DNA of 64,000 nucleotides from Paracoccaceae bacterium (GTDB lineage Bacteria > Pseudomonadota > Alphaproteobacteria > Rhodobacterales > Rhodobacteraceae): contig JAIOYF010000004.1 of NCBI GenBank assembly GCA_021741245.1, positions 124,001 to 188,000 of the forward strand, written 5' to 3'. The position numbers and the translations under genes are program-made. Below, in pieces: positions 47,199 to 56,266 of this stretch. Within the stretch, counting starts at the first letter, position 1, and the number at the start of each line of letters is the position of its first letter. The notes under the pieces are model-generated. The model saw only the letters and a list, made by a program, of their open reading frames with translations, made no database searches and was not told where the DNA came from.

Positions 47199-47771
47199 AT
47201 GATGAAAAAGCTGCTTGCACTGGTCCCGACCTTTAGCCTTGCCCCGGCACTGGCGATGGCACATGACGGCACGCATGGCCTTGGCTTTGCGGTCGGACTG
47301 GCACATCCGCTTGGCGGATTGGACCATGTTCTGGCAATGGTTGCGGTGGGTCTTTGGGCCGCTATGGTTGGTGGCCGTGCCCTGTGGGCCTTGCCCGTGG
47401 CCTTTGTCGGCGCGATGGTTTTGGGAGGCGTCTTGGGGGCATCGGCGGTTATGCTTCCAGGGACGGAACCCATGATCTTGTCCTCGATCGTGATCTTGGG
47501 TGTCTTGGCCGCCTTGGCCTTGCGCCTGCCCATGGGGGCGGCTTTGGCTGTCGTGGCGGTATTCGGCCTGTTTCATGGCCATGCGCATGGGGCCGAAGGG
47601 CCGGCTGAGGGCCTTGCCCTCTATGCGGTTGGGTTTGCGTTTTCGACCATGGCCCTGCACGCCGCAGGCCTGGCGCTTGGTCTGGCGCTGAACGCCGTTT
47701 CAGCAAGATCTGTTGTGCGCGTTCTTGGTGCAGGAACGGCTGTCGCAGGCCTGTCTCTTGCTTTGGTCTAG
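47199..47771 (+). CDS. ureJ: HupE/UreJ-family nickel permease-like protein
   Basis: A 190-residue membrane protein with a signal-like start and about six helices. The family fingerprint is GFAVGLAHPLGGLDHVLAMVAVGLWA (here in GLAHPLGGLDH) plus a second histidine segment GLFHGHAHG. HupE/UreJ proteins are thought to supply nickel. Position between ureA and ureB is as in several alphaproteobacterial urease operons. Start at 47199 or the adjacent ATG 47202. Confidence 0.88.
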   Translation: MMKKLLALVPTFSLAPALAMAHDGTHGLGFAVGLAHPLGGLDHVLAMVAVGLWAAMVGGRALWALPVAFVGAMVLGGVLGASAVMLPGTEPMILSSIVILGVLAALALRLPMGAALAVVAVFGLFHGHAHGAEGPAEGLALYAVGFAFSTMALHAAGLALGLALNAVSARSVVRVLGAGTAVAGLSLALV

Positions 47772-47780
47772 GAGATAGAG

Positions 47781-48086
47781 ATGATCCCCGGAGAGATTTT
47801 TCCCGCTGATGGCGATGTTATCCTGAATGCCGGGGCCGAAGTTACGGTCTTGATGGTCGCCAATACCGGCGACCGCCCGGTTCAGGTGGGCAGCCACTAC
47901 CACTTTGCCGAAACCAACCCCGGCCTCGACTTTGACCGTGACGCGGCGCGTGGCAAGCGTCTGGACATTCCCGCAGGCACCGCCGTGCGATTTGAACCGG
48001 GCCAGATGCGTGAGGTGCGCCTGATCCCGCTTTCGGGGACGCGCACGGTTTTTGGCTTCAACGGCCATGTCATGGGCGCTTTGTAA
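47781..48086 (+). CDS. ureB: Urease beta subunit
   Basis: A 101-residue Ure[50 protein letters not shown] and the end [11 protein letters not shown]. Length and motifs are canonical. It starts 9 bp after ureJ. Confidence 0.95.
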   Translation: MIPGEIFPADGDVILNAGAEVTVLMVANTGDRPVQVGSHYHFAETNPGLDFDRDAARGKRLDIPAGTAVRFEPGQMREVRLIPLSGTRTVFGFNGHVMGAL

Positions 48087-48098
48087 GGACTTGAAAGA

Positions 48099-48257
48099 AT
48101 GTCCATTCCCTTCAAGCCCTGCATGAATCGTGGCAAACGCTGTCCGACGGCCCGAGTGATGGGCATCAACACCCATAGCATGGGTCGGATCGCAACAAAT
48201 TCCAATCTGACCTGCAGTGCCACCCTTGGCGCGGTCACCAAGATGAACGAGGTCTGA
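48099..48257 (+). CDS. Possible 52-residue ORF between ureB and ureC
   Basis: An ATG at 48099 behind AAAGAA opens a frame to TGA at 48255-48257, exactly filling the gap and ending 1 bp before ureC. The product ([20 protein letters not shown] at the start; four Cys in all) matches no family I recognise. A frame on the other strand (48241 downwards) also looks protein-like, so coding is unproven. It could be a translational coupler for ureC. Confidence 0.35.
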   Translation: MSIPFKPCMNRGKRCPTARVMGINTHSMGRIATNSNLTCSATLGAVTKMNEV

Positions 48258-48258
48258 A

Positions 48259-50010
48259 ATGGCTTATACCCTGTCCCGCGCGACCTTTGCCGATATGTAT
48301 GGCCCCACCGTCGGCGACCGAGTGCGCCTTGGGGACACCGACCTGATCATCGAGGTTGAACGCGACCTGATTGCCGAACGCAGCGGGGCCGCCACCTTTG
48401 GCGCCAATGGCATGCTCTATGGTGAAGAGGTCAAGTTTGGCGGCGGCAAGGTAATTCGCGACGGCATGGGCCAAAGCCAGATCACGCGGGCGGCAGGGGC
48501 GATGGACACCGTCATTACCAATGCGCTGATCGTCGATTACACGGGCATTTACAAGGCGGACGTGGGCCTGCGCGATGGCAAGATTGCCAAGATCGGCAAG
48601 GCGGGGAACCCCGACACGCAACCCGGTGTTGACGTGATCATCGGGCCGGGAACGGAGATTATCGCGGGGGAGGGCAAGATCCTGACCGCGGGTGGTATGG
48701 ATGCGCATATCCACTTCATTTGCCCGCAACAGATTGACGACGCGCTGCATTCCGGCCTGACCACCATGCTGGGCGGCGGCACCGGGCCTGCGCATGGCAC
48801 GCTGGCCACGACCTGCACGCCGGGGCCATGGCATCTTGGGCGGATGCTACAGGCAGCGGATGCCTTTCCGATGAACCTTGCCTTTGCGGGCAAGGGCAAT
48901 GCCAGCCTGCCTGCGGCCTTGGAAGAGCAGGTGCGGGCCGGGGCGTCGTGCCTGAAGCTGCATGAAGATTGGGGCACCACGCCTGCCGCCATCGATTGCT
49001 GCCTGACGGTGGCCGAGGCGATGGATGTGCAGGTGATGATCCACACCGATACGCTGAACGAGAGCGGATTTGTTGAGAACACCCTCAAGGCCATCGCAGG
49101 CCGCACCATCCACGCCTTTCACACCGAAGGGGCAGGCGGTGGCCATGCGCCCGATATCATCAAGGTGGTGGCCTCGCAGAACATCCTGCCCAGTTCGACC
49201 AACCCGACGATGCCCTATACGGTCAATACCATCGAAGAACACCTTGATATGCTGATGGTCTGCCATCACCTTGACCGCCGCGTGCCCGAGGATGTGGCCT
49301 TTGCCGAAAGCCGGATCCGGCGTGAGACGATCGCGGCCGAGGATATCTTGCACGATCTGGGGGCGTTTTCGGTGCTGTCATCAGACAGTCAGGCCATGGG
49401 CCGCGTCGGCGAGGTGGTGACGCGCACATGGCAAACCGCCCACAAGATGCGCCAGCAACGCGGGCGGCTGGAGGGGGAGCAGGGTGCGAATGACAATCTG
49501 CGCGTGCGCCGCTATATCGCGAAATACACTATCAACCCGGCCATCGTGCATGGCATTGCCGATCACCTTGGCAGTGTTGAGGTCGGCAAACGCGCCGATC
49601 TGGTTCTGTGGTCGCCCGCGTTCTTTGGGGCCAAGCCAGAGATGGTTTTGCTGGGGGGCGTGATTGTTGTGGCGCAAATGGGCGATCCGAATGCCAGCAT
49701 TCCAACCCCGCAGCCCGTGCATACCCGGCCCATGTTCGGGGCCTATGGCCGCAGTGTGGAGCGCAACGCCGTCACCTTTGTCTCGCAGGCCGCGCAAGAG
49801 GATGGCATTGGCGCGCGCTTGGGCCTTGCCAAAGACACGGTTGCCGTCAAAGGCACACGCGGCGTGATGAAGGCTGATATGCGTCTGAACGATGCCACCC
49901 CGCAGATCGAGGTGGACCCTGAAACCTATGAGGTGCGGGCAGATGGCGTTTTGTTGACCTGCGAACCGGCAAAGGAGCTTCCGCTTGCCCAGCGGTATTT
50001 CCTGTATTGA
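48259..50010 (+). CDS. ureC: Urease alpha subunit (catalytic)
   Basis: A 583-residue catalytic subunit, somewhat longer than the usual 567-572. Nickel and catalytic residues are present: HIH in [10 protein letters not shown], the carbamylated Lys in [13 protein letters not shown] (most ureases have IGLKIHEDWG), His in [12 protein letters not shown] and [14 protein letters not shown], flap Cys/His in MVCHHLD, and Asp in [12 protein letters not shown]. It ends [10 protein letters not shown]. The SCLKL variant beside the carbamylated lysine is uncommon but conservative. Cytoplasmic. Confidence 0.96.
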   Translation: MAYTLSRATFADMYGPTVGDRVRLGDTDLIIEVERDLIAERSGAATFGANGMLYGEEVKFGGGKVIRDGMGQSQITRAAGAMDTVITNALIVDYTGIYKADVGLRDGKIAKIGKAGNPDTQPGVDVIIGPGTEIIAGEGKILTAGGMDAHIHFICPQQIDDALHSGLTTMLGGGTGPAHGTLATTCTPGPWHLGRMLQAADAFPMNLAFAGKGNASLPAALEEQVRAGASCLKLHEDWGTTPAAIDCCLTVAEAMDVQVMIHTDTLNESGFVENTLKAIAGRTIHAFHTEGAGGGHAPDIIKVVASQNILPSSTNPTMPYTVNTIEEHLDMLMVCHHLDRRVPEDVAFAESRIRRETIAAEDILHDLGAFSVLSSDSQAMGRVGEVVTRTWQTAHKMRQQRGRLEGEQGANDNLRVRRYIAKYTINPAIVHGIADHLGSVEVGKRADLVLWSPAFFGAKPEMVLLGGVIVVAQMGDPNASIPTPQPVHTRPMFGAYGRSVERNAVTFVSQAAQEDGIGARLGLAKDTVAVKGTRGVMKADMRLNDATPQIEVDPETYEVRADGVLLTCEPAKELPLAQRYFLY

Positions 50011-50062
50011 TGCTTGGCTGCCCTCCTCGGGCTGGTCGCGTGTTGCCCGATTGATCGACAGA

Positions 50063-50392
50063 TCAGTGCAGCGATGCTTGGGCTGTCGCGCGCTGGATCG
50101 GCCAACCGGGTCTGGGGTTGCTTGCCAAGGATTGGACGGGAAGGCAGCGAACCGATTGCGTGATGCGGTCGCGCAAAAAGCGGCAGTCTTGCCGGATCTC
50201 AAGCGGCAAAAGGGCGGGGTCAAGAACCCTGACGCAAGTCTGCGCAACTTCGATCCGGGTCCATCGACCCTGCGGAATGGGTGTGGGAGAGGTCAGGATC
50301 GCCTCACGCAACTGTGCCTCACGCCGTTTCAGGCGCGCGATTTCAGATCGAACTTCGGCAAGGTCATCAGCAAGGCTCAAACGGTGCATCAT
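50063..50392 (-). CDS. Hypothetical protein with N-terminal coiled coil, inside the urease cluster
   Basis: A 109-residue product starting MMHRLSLADDLAEVRSEIARL. Residues 5-33 form a heptad-like charged helix (LAEVRSEIARLKRREAQLRE), followed by a basic, Pro/Arg-rich tail with three Cys (TCVRVLD, RQDCRFLRD, SVRCLPV). ATG at 50392 follows AAAGGAAG, a strong ribosome binding site. The longer frame to 50872 runs antisense to ureE and is discarded. It opposes ureC and diverges from ureE. Function unknown. Confidence 0.6.
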   Translation of the reverse strand: MMHRLSLADDLAEVRSEIARLKRREAQLREAILTSPTPIPQGRWTRIEVAQTCVRVLDPALLPLEIRQDCRFLRDRITQSVRCLPVQSLASNPRPGWPIQRATAQASLH

Positions 50393-50536
50393 CTGCTTCC
50401 TTTCACGCTTTGTTCCCTTCGAATGTCCGACAGATTGGTTAATGATCGGTATCTTTCTTGGTCTTTTCCATGACAATCTTCGTCTTTTGCCGCAGGCAAA
50501 GGCACGATCCATACCAACCCGCACAAAGGTGCCCAG

Positions 50537-51130
50537 ATGTCTGATCTCCCCCCCGTTCGCGCGCTTTTGAAAAGCGCCCCGACCCAGTGCCACGATGTTG
50601 TCGTCCTCACCTACGATGAGCGTCTTTTGCGGCGCAAGCGCTTGGTGACCGTCCACGGCGAAGGGTTCATGGTCGATTTGCCCGAGGTCACGAACCTTGA
50701 TCTGTTCTGGGGGTTTGAGCTGGAGGATGGCCGCTGCATTCAGGTTCTTGCCGCCGAAGAGGCGGTGCTGGAGGTGACAGGCCCTGATCTGGCGCGATAT
50801 GCCTGGCACATTGGCAACCGCCACACTCCGTGTCAGGTCGAGGGCGGGCGGCTTGTCATCCGGGCGGACCATGTGTTGGAGGCGATGTTACGGCAATTGG
50901 GGGCAGGCGTCATCGCACGGCAAGAACCCTTTGCGCCCGAAGTCGGGGCCTATGGTGTTGGGCGGCCAATGGGCCATGACCACGGTCACATGCATGACCA
51001 TGGCCATACCACCGCGCATGATCATAGTCATGATCATAGTCATGGTGTGGGGCATAGCCACGACCATCATCATGACCACGACCATGACCACAGTCACAGC
51101 CCTGCCATCGGTGCAACGTCGGCACAATGA
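50537..51130 (+). CDS. ureE: Urease accessory protein UreE with His-rich tail
   Basis: A 197-residue nickel chaperone: UreE N-domain (VVLTYDERLLRRKRLVTV), metal-site region WHIGNRHTPCQVEGGRL with the conserved His, and a C-terminal stretch of His-Asp repeats from about residue 146 to 187 for nickel storage or sensing. It overlaps ureF by 4 bp. About 145 bp upstream separate it from the minus-strand gene, so ureEFG may have its own promoter. Confidence 0.93.
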   Translation: MSDLPPVRALLKSAPTQCHDVVVLTYDERLLRRKRLVTVHGEGFMVDLPEVTNLDLFWGFELEDGRCIQVLAAEEAVLEVTGPDLARYAWHIGNRHTPCQVEGGRLVIRADHVLEAMLRQLGAGVIARQEPFAPEVGAYGVGRPMGHDHGHMHDHGHTTAHDHSHDHSHGVGHSHDHHHDHDHDHSHSPAIGATSAQ

Positions 51131-51762
51131 AACCCGGCCTGCTGACCCTTGTGCAATGGCTGTCGCCGTCGTTTCCGACGGGTGGCTTTGCCTATTCCCA
51201 TGGGCTGGAGGCAGCCATTGCCTCGGGTCGGGTTGTGGGGGCGGATGGGGTGCGCCATTGGCTTGGTGATGTCTTGGTGCTTGGGGCAGGGCGGCAAGAT
51301 GCGATCCTTTTGGCCCAATCGTTAAAGCCGATGGCGGATCACGGAGCCTTGGATGATCTGGCGCGCGCGCTGCAGGTCAGTTCGGAACGGCTGCGCGAAA
51401 CTCTTGAGCAGGGCACTGCCTTTGCCCGCACGGTGTCTGGCTTGACGGGCCGTGCCCTGCCGCCCCGCTGTCTGCCTGTCGCGGTGGGGGAGGCGGCGCT
51501 TCCGCTGGGCCTTGCAGACGAAGAGGTGGTGGGGCTGTATCTGCACGCCTTTGCCAGCAACCTGACCTCGGTTGCCATGCGGTTCATGCCCTTGGGTCAG
51601 GCCGAGGGGCAGGGCGTTCTCTCTGACCTTCACCCGGTCATTGCGGAACTGGCGGCGCAGGCCCCGCAGTGGCAGTTTGAGGATTTGGGGTCTTCGGCCT
51701 TGGGGGCAGATATGGCAGCAATGGAACATGAGACGATGGATGTAAGGATTTTCCGCACATGA
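51127..51762 (+). CDS. ureF: Urease accessory protein UreF
   Basis: A 211-residue all-helical Ure[22 protein letters not shown] at the N-terminus ([13 protein letters not shown] is diagnostic), and the C-terminal [12 protein letters not shown] and [22 protein letters not shown]. It bridges UreD and UreG and gates GTP hydrolysis. ATGA overlaps with both neighbours. Confidence 0.93.
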   Translation: MKPGLLTLVQWLSPSFPTGGFAYSHGLEAAIASGRVVGADGVRHWLGDVLVLGAGRQDAILLAQSLKPMADHGALDDLARALQVSSERLRETLEQGTAFARTVSGLTGRALPPRCLPVAVGEAALPLGLADEEVVGLYLHAFASNLTSVAMRFMPLGQAEGQGVLSDLHPVIAELAAQAPQWQFEDLGSSALGADMAAMEHETMDVRIFRT

Positions 51763-52385
51763 GTAAGAACGGACCCCTGCGTGTAGGGATCGGCGGGCCG
51801 GTTGGCGCGGGCAAGACCACTTTGACCGAGCATCTGGCCCGCGCATTGGCAGATCGCTGTTCGATGGCCGTCATCACCAATGATATCTACACCCGCGAAG
51901 ATGCCGAGTATCTGATGCGGGCGCAGGTTCTTCCGGCCAACCGCATCCGGGGTGTTGAAACCGGGGGCTGCCCGCACACAGCCATTCGTGAGGATGCCAG
52001 CATAAACCTTGCGGCGATCGCGGAACTTCGCAATGTGCATCCCGATCTTGATTTGATCTTGATTGAATCAGGGGGCGACAATTTGGCCGCGACCTATTCA
52101 CCGGAACTGGCCGATATCACCATCTATGTCATCGACACCGCGGCCGGGCAGGATATTCCGCGCAAGCGGGGGCCGGGGGTGACGCGGTCGGATTTGCTGA
52201 TCGTCAACAAGATCGACCTTGCCCCCTATGTGGGGGTGGACCCCGTGCTGCTGGAGGCAGACACCGCACGGGCACGGGGCATTCGGCCCTATGTCATGGC
52301 GCGTTTGCGGCAGGGCGATGGTCTGGATCAGGTCATTGCCTTCTTGCAGCGTGAGGGCGGTCTGGTTCTGGCCGACCCAAAATAG
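51759..52385 (+). CDS. ureG: Urease accessory GTPase UreG
   Basis: A 208-residue SIMIBI GTPase: P-loop [39 protein letters not shown] (nickel-binding CPH motif), [15 protein letters not shown], and the guanine motif VNKIDLAPY. It delivers nickel to urease with UreD/UreF. Followed by a strong terminator. Confidence 0.95.
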   Translation: MSKNGPLRVGIGGPVGAGKTTLTEHLARALADRCSMAVITNDIYTREDAEYLMRAQVLPANRIRGVETGGCPHTAIREDASINLAAIAELRNVHPDLDLILIESGGDNLAATYSPELADITIYVIDTAAGQDIPRKRGPGVTRSDLLIVNKIDLAPYVGVDPVLLEADTARARGIRPYVMARLRQGDGLDQVIAFLQREGGLVLADPK

Positions 52386-52469
52386 CGGGGGGCATGAGGT
52401 CCGCCATGCGCCCTTGCGCGCCTTTGCTACGCCGTTGCTGATCTTGTGCTGAAAACATACCCTGTCCCC

Positions 52470-52504
52470 AAAAGGGCGGTATCCCGTGCAGGGGCCGCCC
52501 TTTT
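52470..52504 (+). terminator. Rho-independent terminator after ureG
   Basis: AAAAGGGCGG (52470-52479) pairs with CCGCCCTTTT (52495-52504), with an inner CCC/GGG pairing in the loop. The T tract gives a convincing terminator, probably active on both strands. Confidence 0.85.
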
Positions 52505-52864
52505 CGTTTGTTTATTGATCAAACTGCAAGGGGGATAGGCTGCGATTCTCTTTTCTTGCGCGCAAATTGGGCGATTGCCTGAATATTGCGCAGAAGATGG
52601 GCAAAAACGCCCCGGAGTGAACACCTGTCGCTCTTGTTCGCCATCCGGTCGTTGCTGCTGTGCAGCAAGGCAGATTTGTTGGGGTGGCGAAGGGCCTTAG
52701 AGCCCCGTGCATAAAAAGAACAGATGTGCGGTGGCGGCCAAGATTTGGACGTCTGCCACCACCGCACGGGTGCAACAGCAACAGTTGCCATCTGAACATA
52801 GGGTGTCCTGCGGATCAGGAAAAGCCCGGTGCTCAAAAAGGTGGCCTCGATAGAGGGAAAACGG
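52505..52864. promoter_or_regulatory. Leader region upstream of urtA
   Basis: The 360 bp between the ureG terminator and urtA hold two inverted repeats: TTGCTGC-tgt-GCAGCAA (52652-52668) and GTGCGGTGG/CCACCGCAC (52726-52734 and 52759-52767, large loop). No T runs follow, so they look like leader RNA structure or protein sites rather than terminators. A nitrogen-responsive promoter is expected here, but no convincing sigma-54 or NtrC site was found by eye. Confidence 0.45.
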
Positions 52865-54142
52865 ATGAACGGTATCAAGGGAATGTGGCTTGCGGGCGCT
52901 GTTGCGCTCGGCGCAAGCACCGCAATCGCACAAGAAGACACGATCAAAGTGGGTGTCTTGCACTCGCTTTCAGGCACGATGGCCATTTCGGAAACCACGC
53001 TGAAAGACACCATGCTGATGCTCATCGCCGAGCAAAACGCCAAGGGCGGCCTGTTGGGCAAGCAACTTGAAGCCGTGGTTGTCGACCCGGCCTCTGATTG
53101 GCCGCTGTTTGCGGAAAAAGCCCGCGAATTGATGACCGTCTCGAATGTCGATGTGATGTTCGGCTGCTGGACATCCGTGTCGCGCAAATCGGTTCTGCCG
53201 GTGATCGAGGAATTGAACGGCTTGCTGTTCTATCCGGTGCAGTATGAGGGCGAAGAATCCTCCAAGAACGTGTTCTACACCGGTGCTGCGCCAAACCAGC
53301 AGGCGATCCCGGCCACCGACTACTTCCTCGAAGAACTCGGTGTGCAGAAATTCGCGCTGCTTGGCACCGACTATGTCTATCCGCGCACCACGAACAACAT
53401 TCTGGAAAGCTACCTGATCTCCAAGGGCATTCCAAAGGAAGACATCTTCGTAAACTACACCCCCTTTGGCCATTCTGACTGGTCGAAAATCGTGGCAGAC
53501 GTTGTGGCCCTTGGCGCTGATGGCAAAAAGGTGGGCGTGATCTCCACCATCAACGGCGACGCCAACATCGGTTTCTACAAGGAACTCGCCGCCGCTGGCA
53601 TCTCTGCCGATGACATTCCCGTCGTTGCCTTCTCGGTGGGTGAAGAAGAACTCTCGGGCCTTGATACCTCGAACCTTGTCGGCCATCTTGCCGCTTGGAA
53701 CTATTTCCAGTCGGCTGACACCCCGATCAACGCAGAGTTCATCGCAAAGTGGAAAGCCTTCGCTGGTGAAAACCGCGTGACCAATGACCCGATGGAGGCC
53801 CATGTCATCGGCTTCAACATGTGGGTTCAGGCTGTTGAAAAGGCGGGCACCACGGATGTCGATGCCGTACGCACCGCGATGTATGGCCTTGAAGTGCCAA
53901 ACCTGACCGGTGGCATTGCCAAGATGCTGCCAAACCACCACCTGACAAAGCCGGTTCTGATCGGCGAAATTCAGGCCGACGGTCAGTTTGACATCATCAG
54001 CCAGACGGAACCGGTCGCCGGCGACGCATGGACCGATTTCTTGCCGGAATCCGCGGTGCTGGAGTCTGATTGGGCGGCGCTGGATTGCGGAATGTACAAC
54101 ACCACAACCAAGACCTGCGTTCAGATCAAGTCGAACTACTGA
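52865..54142 (+). CDS. urtA: Urea ABC transporter substrate-binding protein
   Basis: A 425-residue periplasmic protein of the Leu/Ile/Val-binding fold. Signal peptide MNGIKGMWLAGAVALGASTA with cleavage near IAQ-ED. Urea-specific hallmarks include KVGVLHSLSGTMAISE, FGCWTSVSRKSVLPV, LLFYPVQYEGEESSKN and TNDPMEAHVIGFNMW. The ATG at 52865 follows GAGGGAAAA; the upstream frame to 52829 lacks a signal. A strong hairpin separates it from urtB. Confidence 0.94.
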   Translation: MNGIKGMWLAGAVALGASTAIAQEDTIKVGVLHSLSGTMAISETTLKDTMLMLIAEQNAKGGLLGKQLEAVVVDPASDWPLFAEKARELMTVSNVDVMFGCWTSVSRKSVLPVIEELNGLLFYPVQYEGEESSKNVFYTGAAPNQQAIPATDYFLEELGVQKFALLGTDYVYPRTTNNILESYLISKGIPKEDIFVNYTPFGHSDWSKIVADVVALGADGKKVGVISTINGDANIGFYKELAAAGISADDIPVVAFSVGEEELSGLDTSNLVGHLAAWNYFQSADTPINAEFIAKWKAFAGENRVTNDPMEAHVIGFNMWVQAVEKAGTTDVDAVRTAMYGLEVPNLTGGIAKMLPNHHLTKPVLIGEIQADGQFDIISQTEPVAGDAWTDFLPESAVLESDWAALDCGMYNTTTKTCVQIKSNY

Positions 54143-54148
54143 TCTTTT

Positions 54149-54181
54149 GGCCGGGGGCGGCGTGCCTGCCCCCGGCCTTTT
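54149..54181 (+). terminator. Attenuating hairpin between urtA and urtB
   Basis: GGCCGGGGGC (54149-54158) pairs perfectly with GCCCCCGGCC (54168-54177), followed by TTTT. It probably lets only part of the transcripts continue into urtBCDE, favouring excess binding protein. Confidence 0.8.
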
Positions 54182-54218
54182 GGGCCTCAAGTGCCACCCA
54201 AACTCCCCCAAGGTTTAC

Positions 54219-56177
54219 ATGCGCAACCTGATCCTCGCCCTTTTCGCGACGCTGTTTTTGGGGCTGCCACAGCTTGTCGCAGCCCAGACAGCACCGGCAC
54301 AAACAGCTGCAGAGATCCTTGTCCAGAACCGCGATCTTGTGGAAAAGCCGTCCCGGCAGACCATCGGCCCGGTGATTGCCGCCCTTGCAAGCTCGGGTGA
54401 TCCGCAGGCTGCCGTGATCTTGTCCGCTTGGGCCGACAAGGGGCTTGCGGTGCGCAAATCTGATGGTGCTTTCTTCTTGATCTCTGCCGCCCCTGACGGG
54501 TTCGCCCTGCGCACCCTAGATGGATCAGAGGCGGGCACGGCCCCTAAATCGGACATCACAGAGCTAAAGCCCAATTCAGGCGTGCGCGGCCTGATCGCCA
54601 CGGCACTTGTGCGCTTCCAACTGTCAGATCCCGATCCGGCCGCGCGTGAGGCGGCGTTGACCTCCATCGCCCGTGATCCGACCGCGGATCATCTCGATCC
54701 CCTGCGCGCGGCCATCGACGACGAACCCGATGCCGCGCTAAAGGCGCAAAAGCAACGGCTTGAACGCCTTTTGACCCTGCGCTTTGATCCCGACAGCGCG
54801 GCCCGCATCGCGGCCATCAACAGCTTTTCCGGCGATCTTGGCCTTGATCTGCGCGCCGCCCTCAACCCGCTTCTCGTCACCACCCGCAACGTGGCCGAGC
54901 TTTCGACCACTCTGCCCGCCGATGCGATGCCGCTGCGCGTGGGCCGCGATCTGACCGAGGCCGAGGCTTATGACCTTTTGGTGGCCGCCAACCTCGCGCC
55001 CGCGCGACTGACCCGCGCGGATCTCAAGGTGGCGCTTCTGGCCAATATCACAGATGGCACCGTGGCAGGCACCCCATTGGCCGCTCTGAACACCCCTGCC
55101 GCCCGCGACGCCGCCTATAACGCGCTGGAGGCCGCCGGCACCGTCCCCGCAGCCGCCACCGATGCCGAAGTCACCGCCGCCGTCGCCGCCCATCAGGTCT
55201 ACGAGACCTACGCCGAACCCGATGCCGCCGTGGCCGCCGCCGCCGTGGCTGCCCTCAAATCCATCGAGACAAAGCTTGGCCTGATGCAGGCCGCTGACCT
55301 TGGCCTTGATGCGCTCTCATTGGCCTCGATCTACTTCCTTGCCGCCATTGGCCTTGCCATCACCTTTGGCGTCATGCGGGTGATCAACATGGCACATGGT
55401 GAATTTATCATGTTGGGGGCCTATACCGGCTATGTCGTGCAACTCTGGATCACCAATTACACGCTCTCGATCATCGTGGCGCTGCCGCTCGCCTTTGCGG
55501 TCACATTTGTGGCAGGCGTCGCGATGGAGCGACTGGTGATCCGCCACCTCTACAAACGCCCGCTTGAAACCTTGCTCGCCACCTTTGGTATCTCGATTGC
55601 CCTGCAACAACTCGCCAAGACCATCTTCGGCACGCAGGCCCGACCGCTGACATCGCCCGCATGGCTTGACGGTGCGCTCACTTTCAATGATGTGGTATCG
55701 ATCAGCTATATCCGCATCGCGATTTTCGTCCTCGCCCTCCTGTTCTTGCTGTTTTTCTTGTGGCTGATGAACCGCACAAGGCTGGGGCTTGAGGTGCGGG
55801 CCGTGACGCAAAATCCGTCGATGGCCGCCTCCATGGGCATCAACCCTGACCGCATCAACATGCTGACCTTTGGCTTGGGCTCGGGCATTGCAGGGATCGC
55901 AGGCGTTGCCATCGGCCTTTTCGCCAAGGTCACTTCGGAACTGGGCAATGATTACATCGTGCAATCCTTCATGACCGTCGTCGTCGGTGGCGTTGGCAAT
56001 ATCTGGGGCACGCTTGCCGGGGCGCTGTTGATTGGCGGTCTGCAAAAGGGGATCGAATGGCTCAACCCCTCCAACACCCTTGCTGCGCAGACCTATATGA
56101 TCCTCTTCATCATCCTTTTCATCCAGTTCCGCCCAAGGGGCATCATCGCCCTCAAGGGCCGCGCGGCGGGGGACTGA
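54219..56177 (+). CDS. urtB: Urea ABC transporter permease UrtB
   Basis: A 652-residue permease. A cleavable signal (LILALFATLFLGLPQLVAAQ) is followed by about 330 residues of Ala-rich, HEAT-like soluble sequence, probably periplasmic. The LivH-type membrane domain starts near residue 360 (SIYFLAAIGLAITFGVMRVINMAHGEF) and includes RAVTQNPSMAASMGINPDRIN as the ATPase loop. The long extension is usual for UrtB. The start at 54219 is chosen for the signal peptide. Confidence 0.93.
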   Translation: MRNLILALFATLFLGLPQLVAAQTAPAQTAAEILVQNRDLVEKPSRQTIGPVIAALASSGDPQAAVILSAWADKGLAVRKSDGAFFLISAAPDGFALRTLDGSEAGTAPKSDITELKPNSGVRGLIATALVRFQLSDPDPAAREAALTSIARDPTADHLDPLRAAIDDEPDAALKAQKQRLERLLTLRFDPDSAARIAAINSFSGDLGLDLRAALNPLLVTTRNVAELSTTLPADAMPLRVGRDLTEAEAYDLLVAANLAPARLTRADLKVALLANITDGTVAGTPLAALNTPAARDAAYNALEAAGTVPAAATDAEVTAAVAAHQVYETYAEPDAAVAAAAVAALKSIETKLGLMQAADLGLDALSLASIYFLAAIGLAITFGVMRVINMAHGEFIMLGAYTGYVVQLWITNYTLSIIVALPLAFAVTFVAGVAMERLVIRHLYKRPLETLLATFGISIALQQLAKTIFGTQARPLTSPAWLDGALTFNDVVSISYIRIAIFVLALLFLLFFLWLMNRTRLGLEVRAVTQNPSMAASMGINPDRINMLTFGLGSGIAGIAGVAIGLFAKVTSELGNDYIVQSFMTVVVGGVGNIWGTLAGALLIGGLQKGIEWLNPSNTLAAQTYMILFIILFIQFRPRGIIALKGRAAGD

Positions 56178-56179
56178 GC

Positions 56180-56266
56180 ATGACCTTTTCATCTGTTCAT
56201 AAATATCCCACGGGGGGTGCGGGGGGTGTGAAACCCCCCGCTACGACGGCAGGACACTTAGCATGA
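56180..56266 (+). CDS. Possible 28-residue mini-ORF bridging urtB and urtC (inside a repeat)
   Basis: ATG at 56180, 2 bp after the urtB stop and behind GGCGGGGGACTGAGC, opens 28 codons (SSVHKYPTGGAGG in the middle) that stop in an ATGA overlapping the urtC start. It lies almost entirely in repeat copy C. It may couple translation across the gap rather than make a functional peptide. Confidence 0.3.
   Translation: MTFSSVHKYPTGGAGGVKPPATTAGHLA
56188..56241. repeat. Dispersed intergenic repeat, copy C
   Basis: Core TTCATCTGTTCATAAATATC (then CCA, 56188-56210) identical to copy A over 23 bases, followed by GCGGGGGGT-gtgaa-ACCCCCCGC (56219-56241). The stem differs from copy A but keeps the GTGAA loop, indicating a conserved structure. 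It fills the urtB-urtC gap. Confidence 0.8.

Noticed and set aside
50929-51125. His/Asp repeat tract as a nucleotide repeat or CRISPR-like array
   Set aside because: The repetition arises from the His-rich tail of UreE; no unit/spacer pattern exists.
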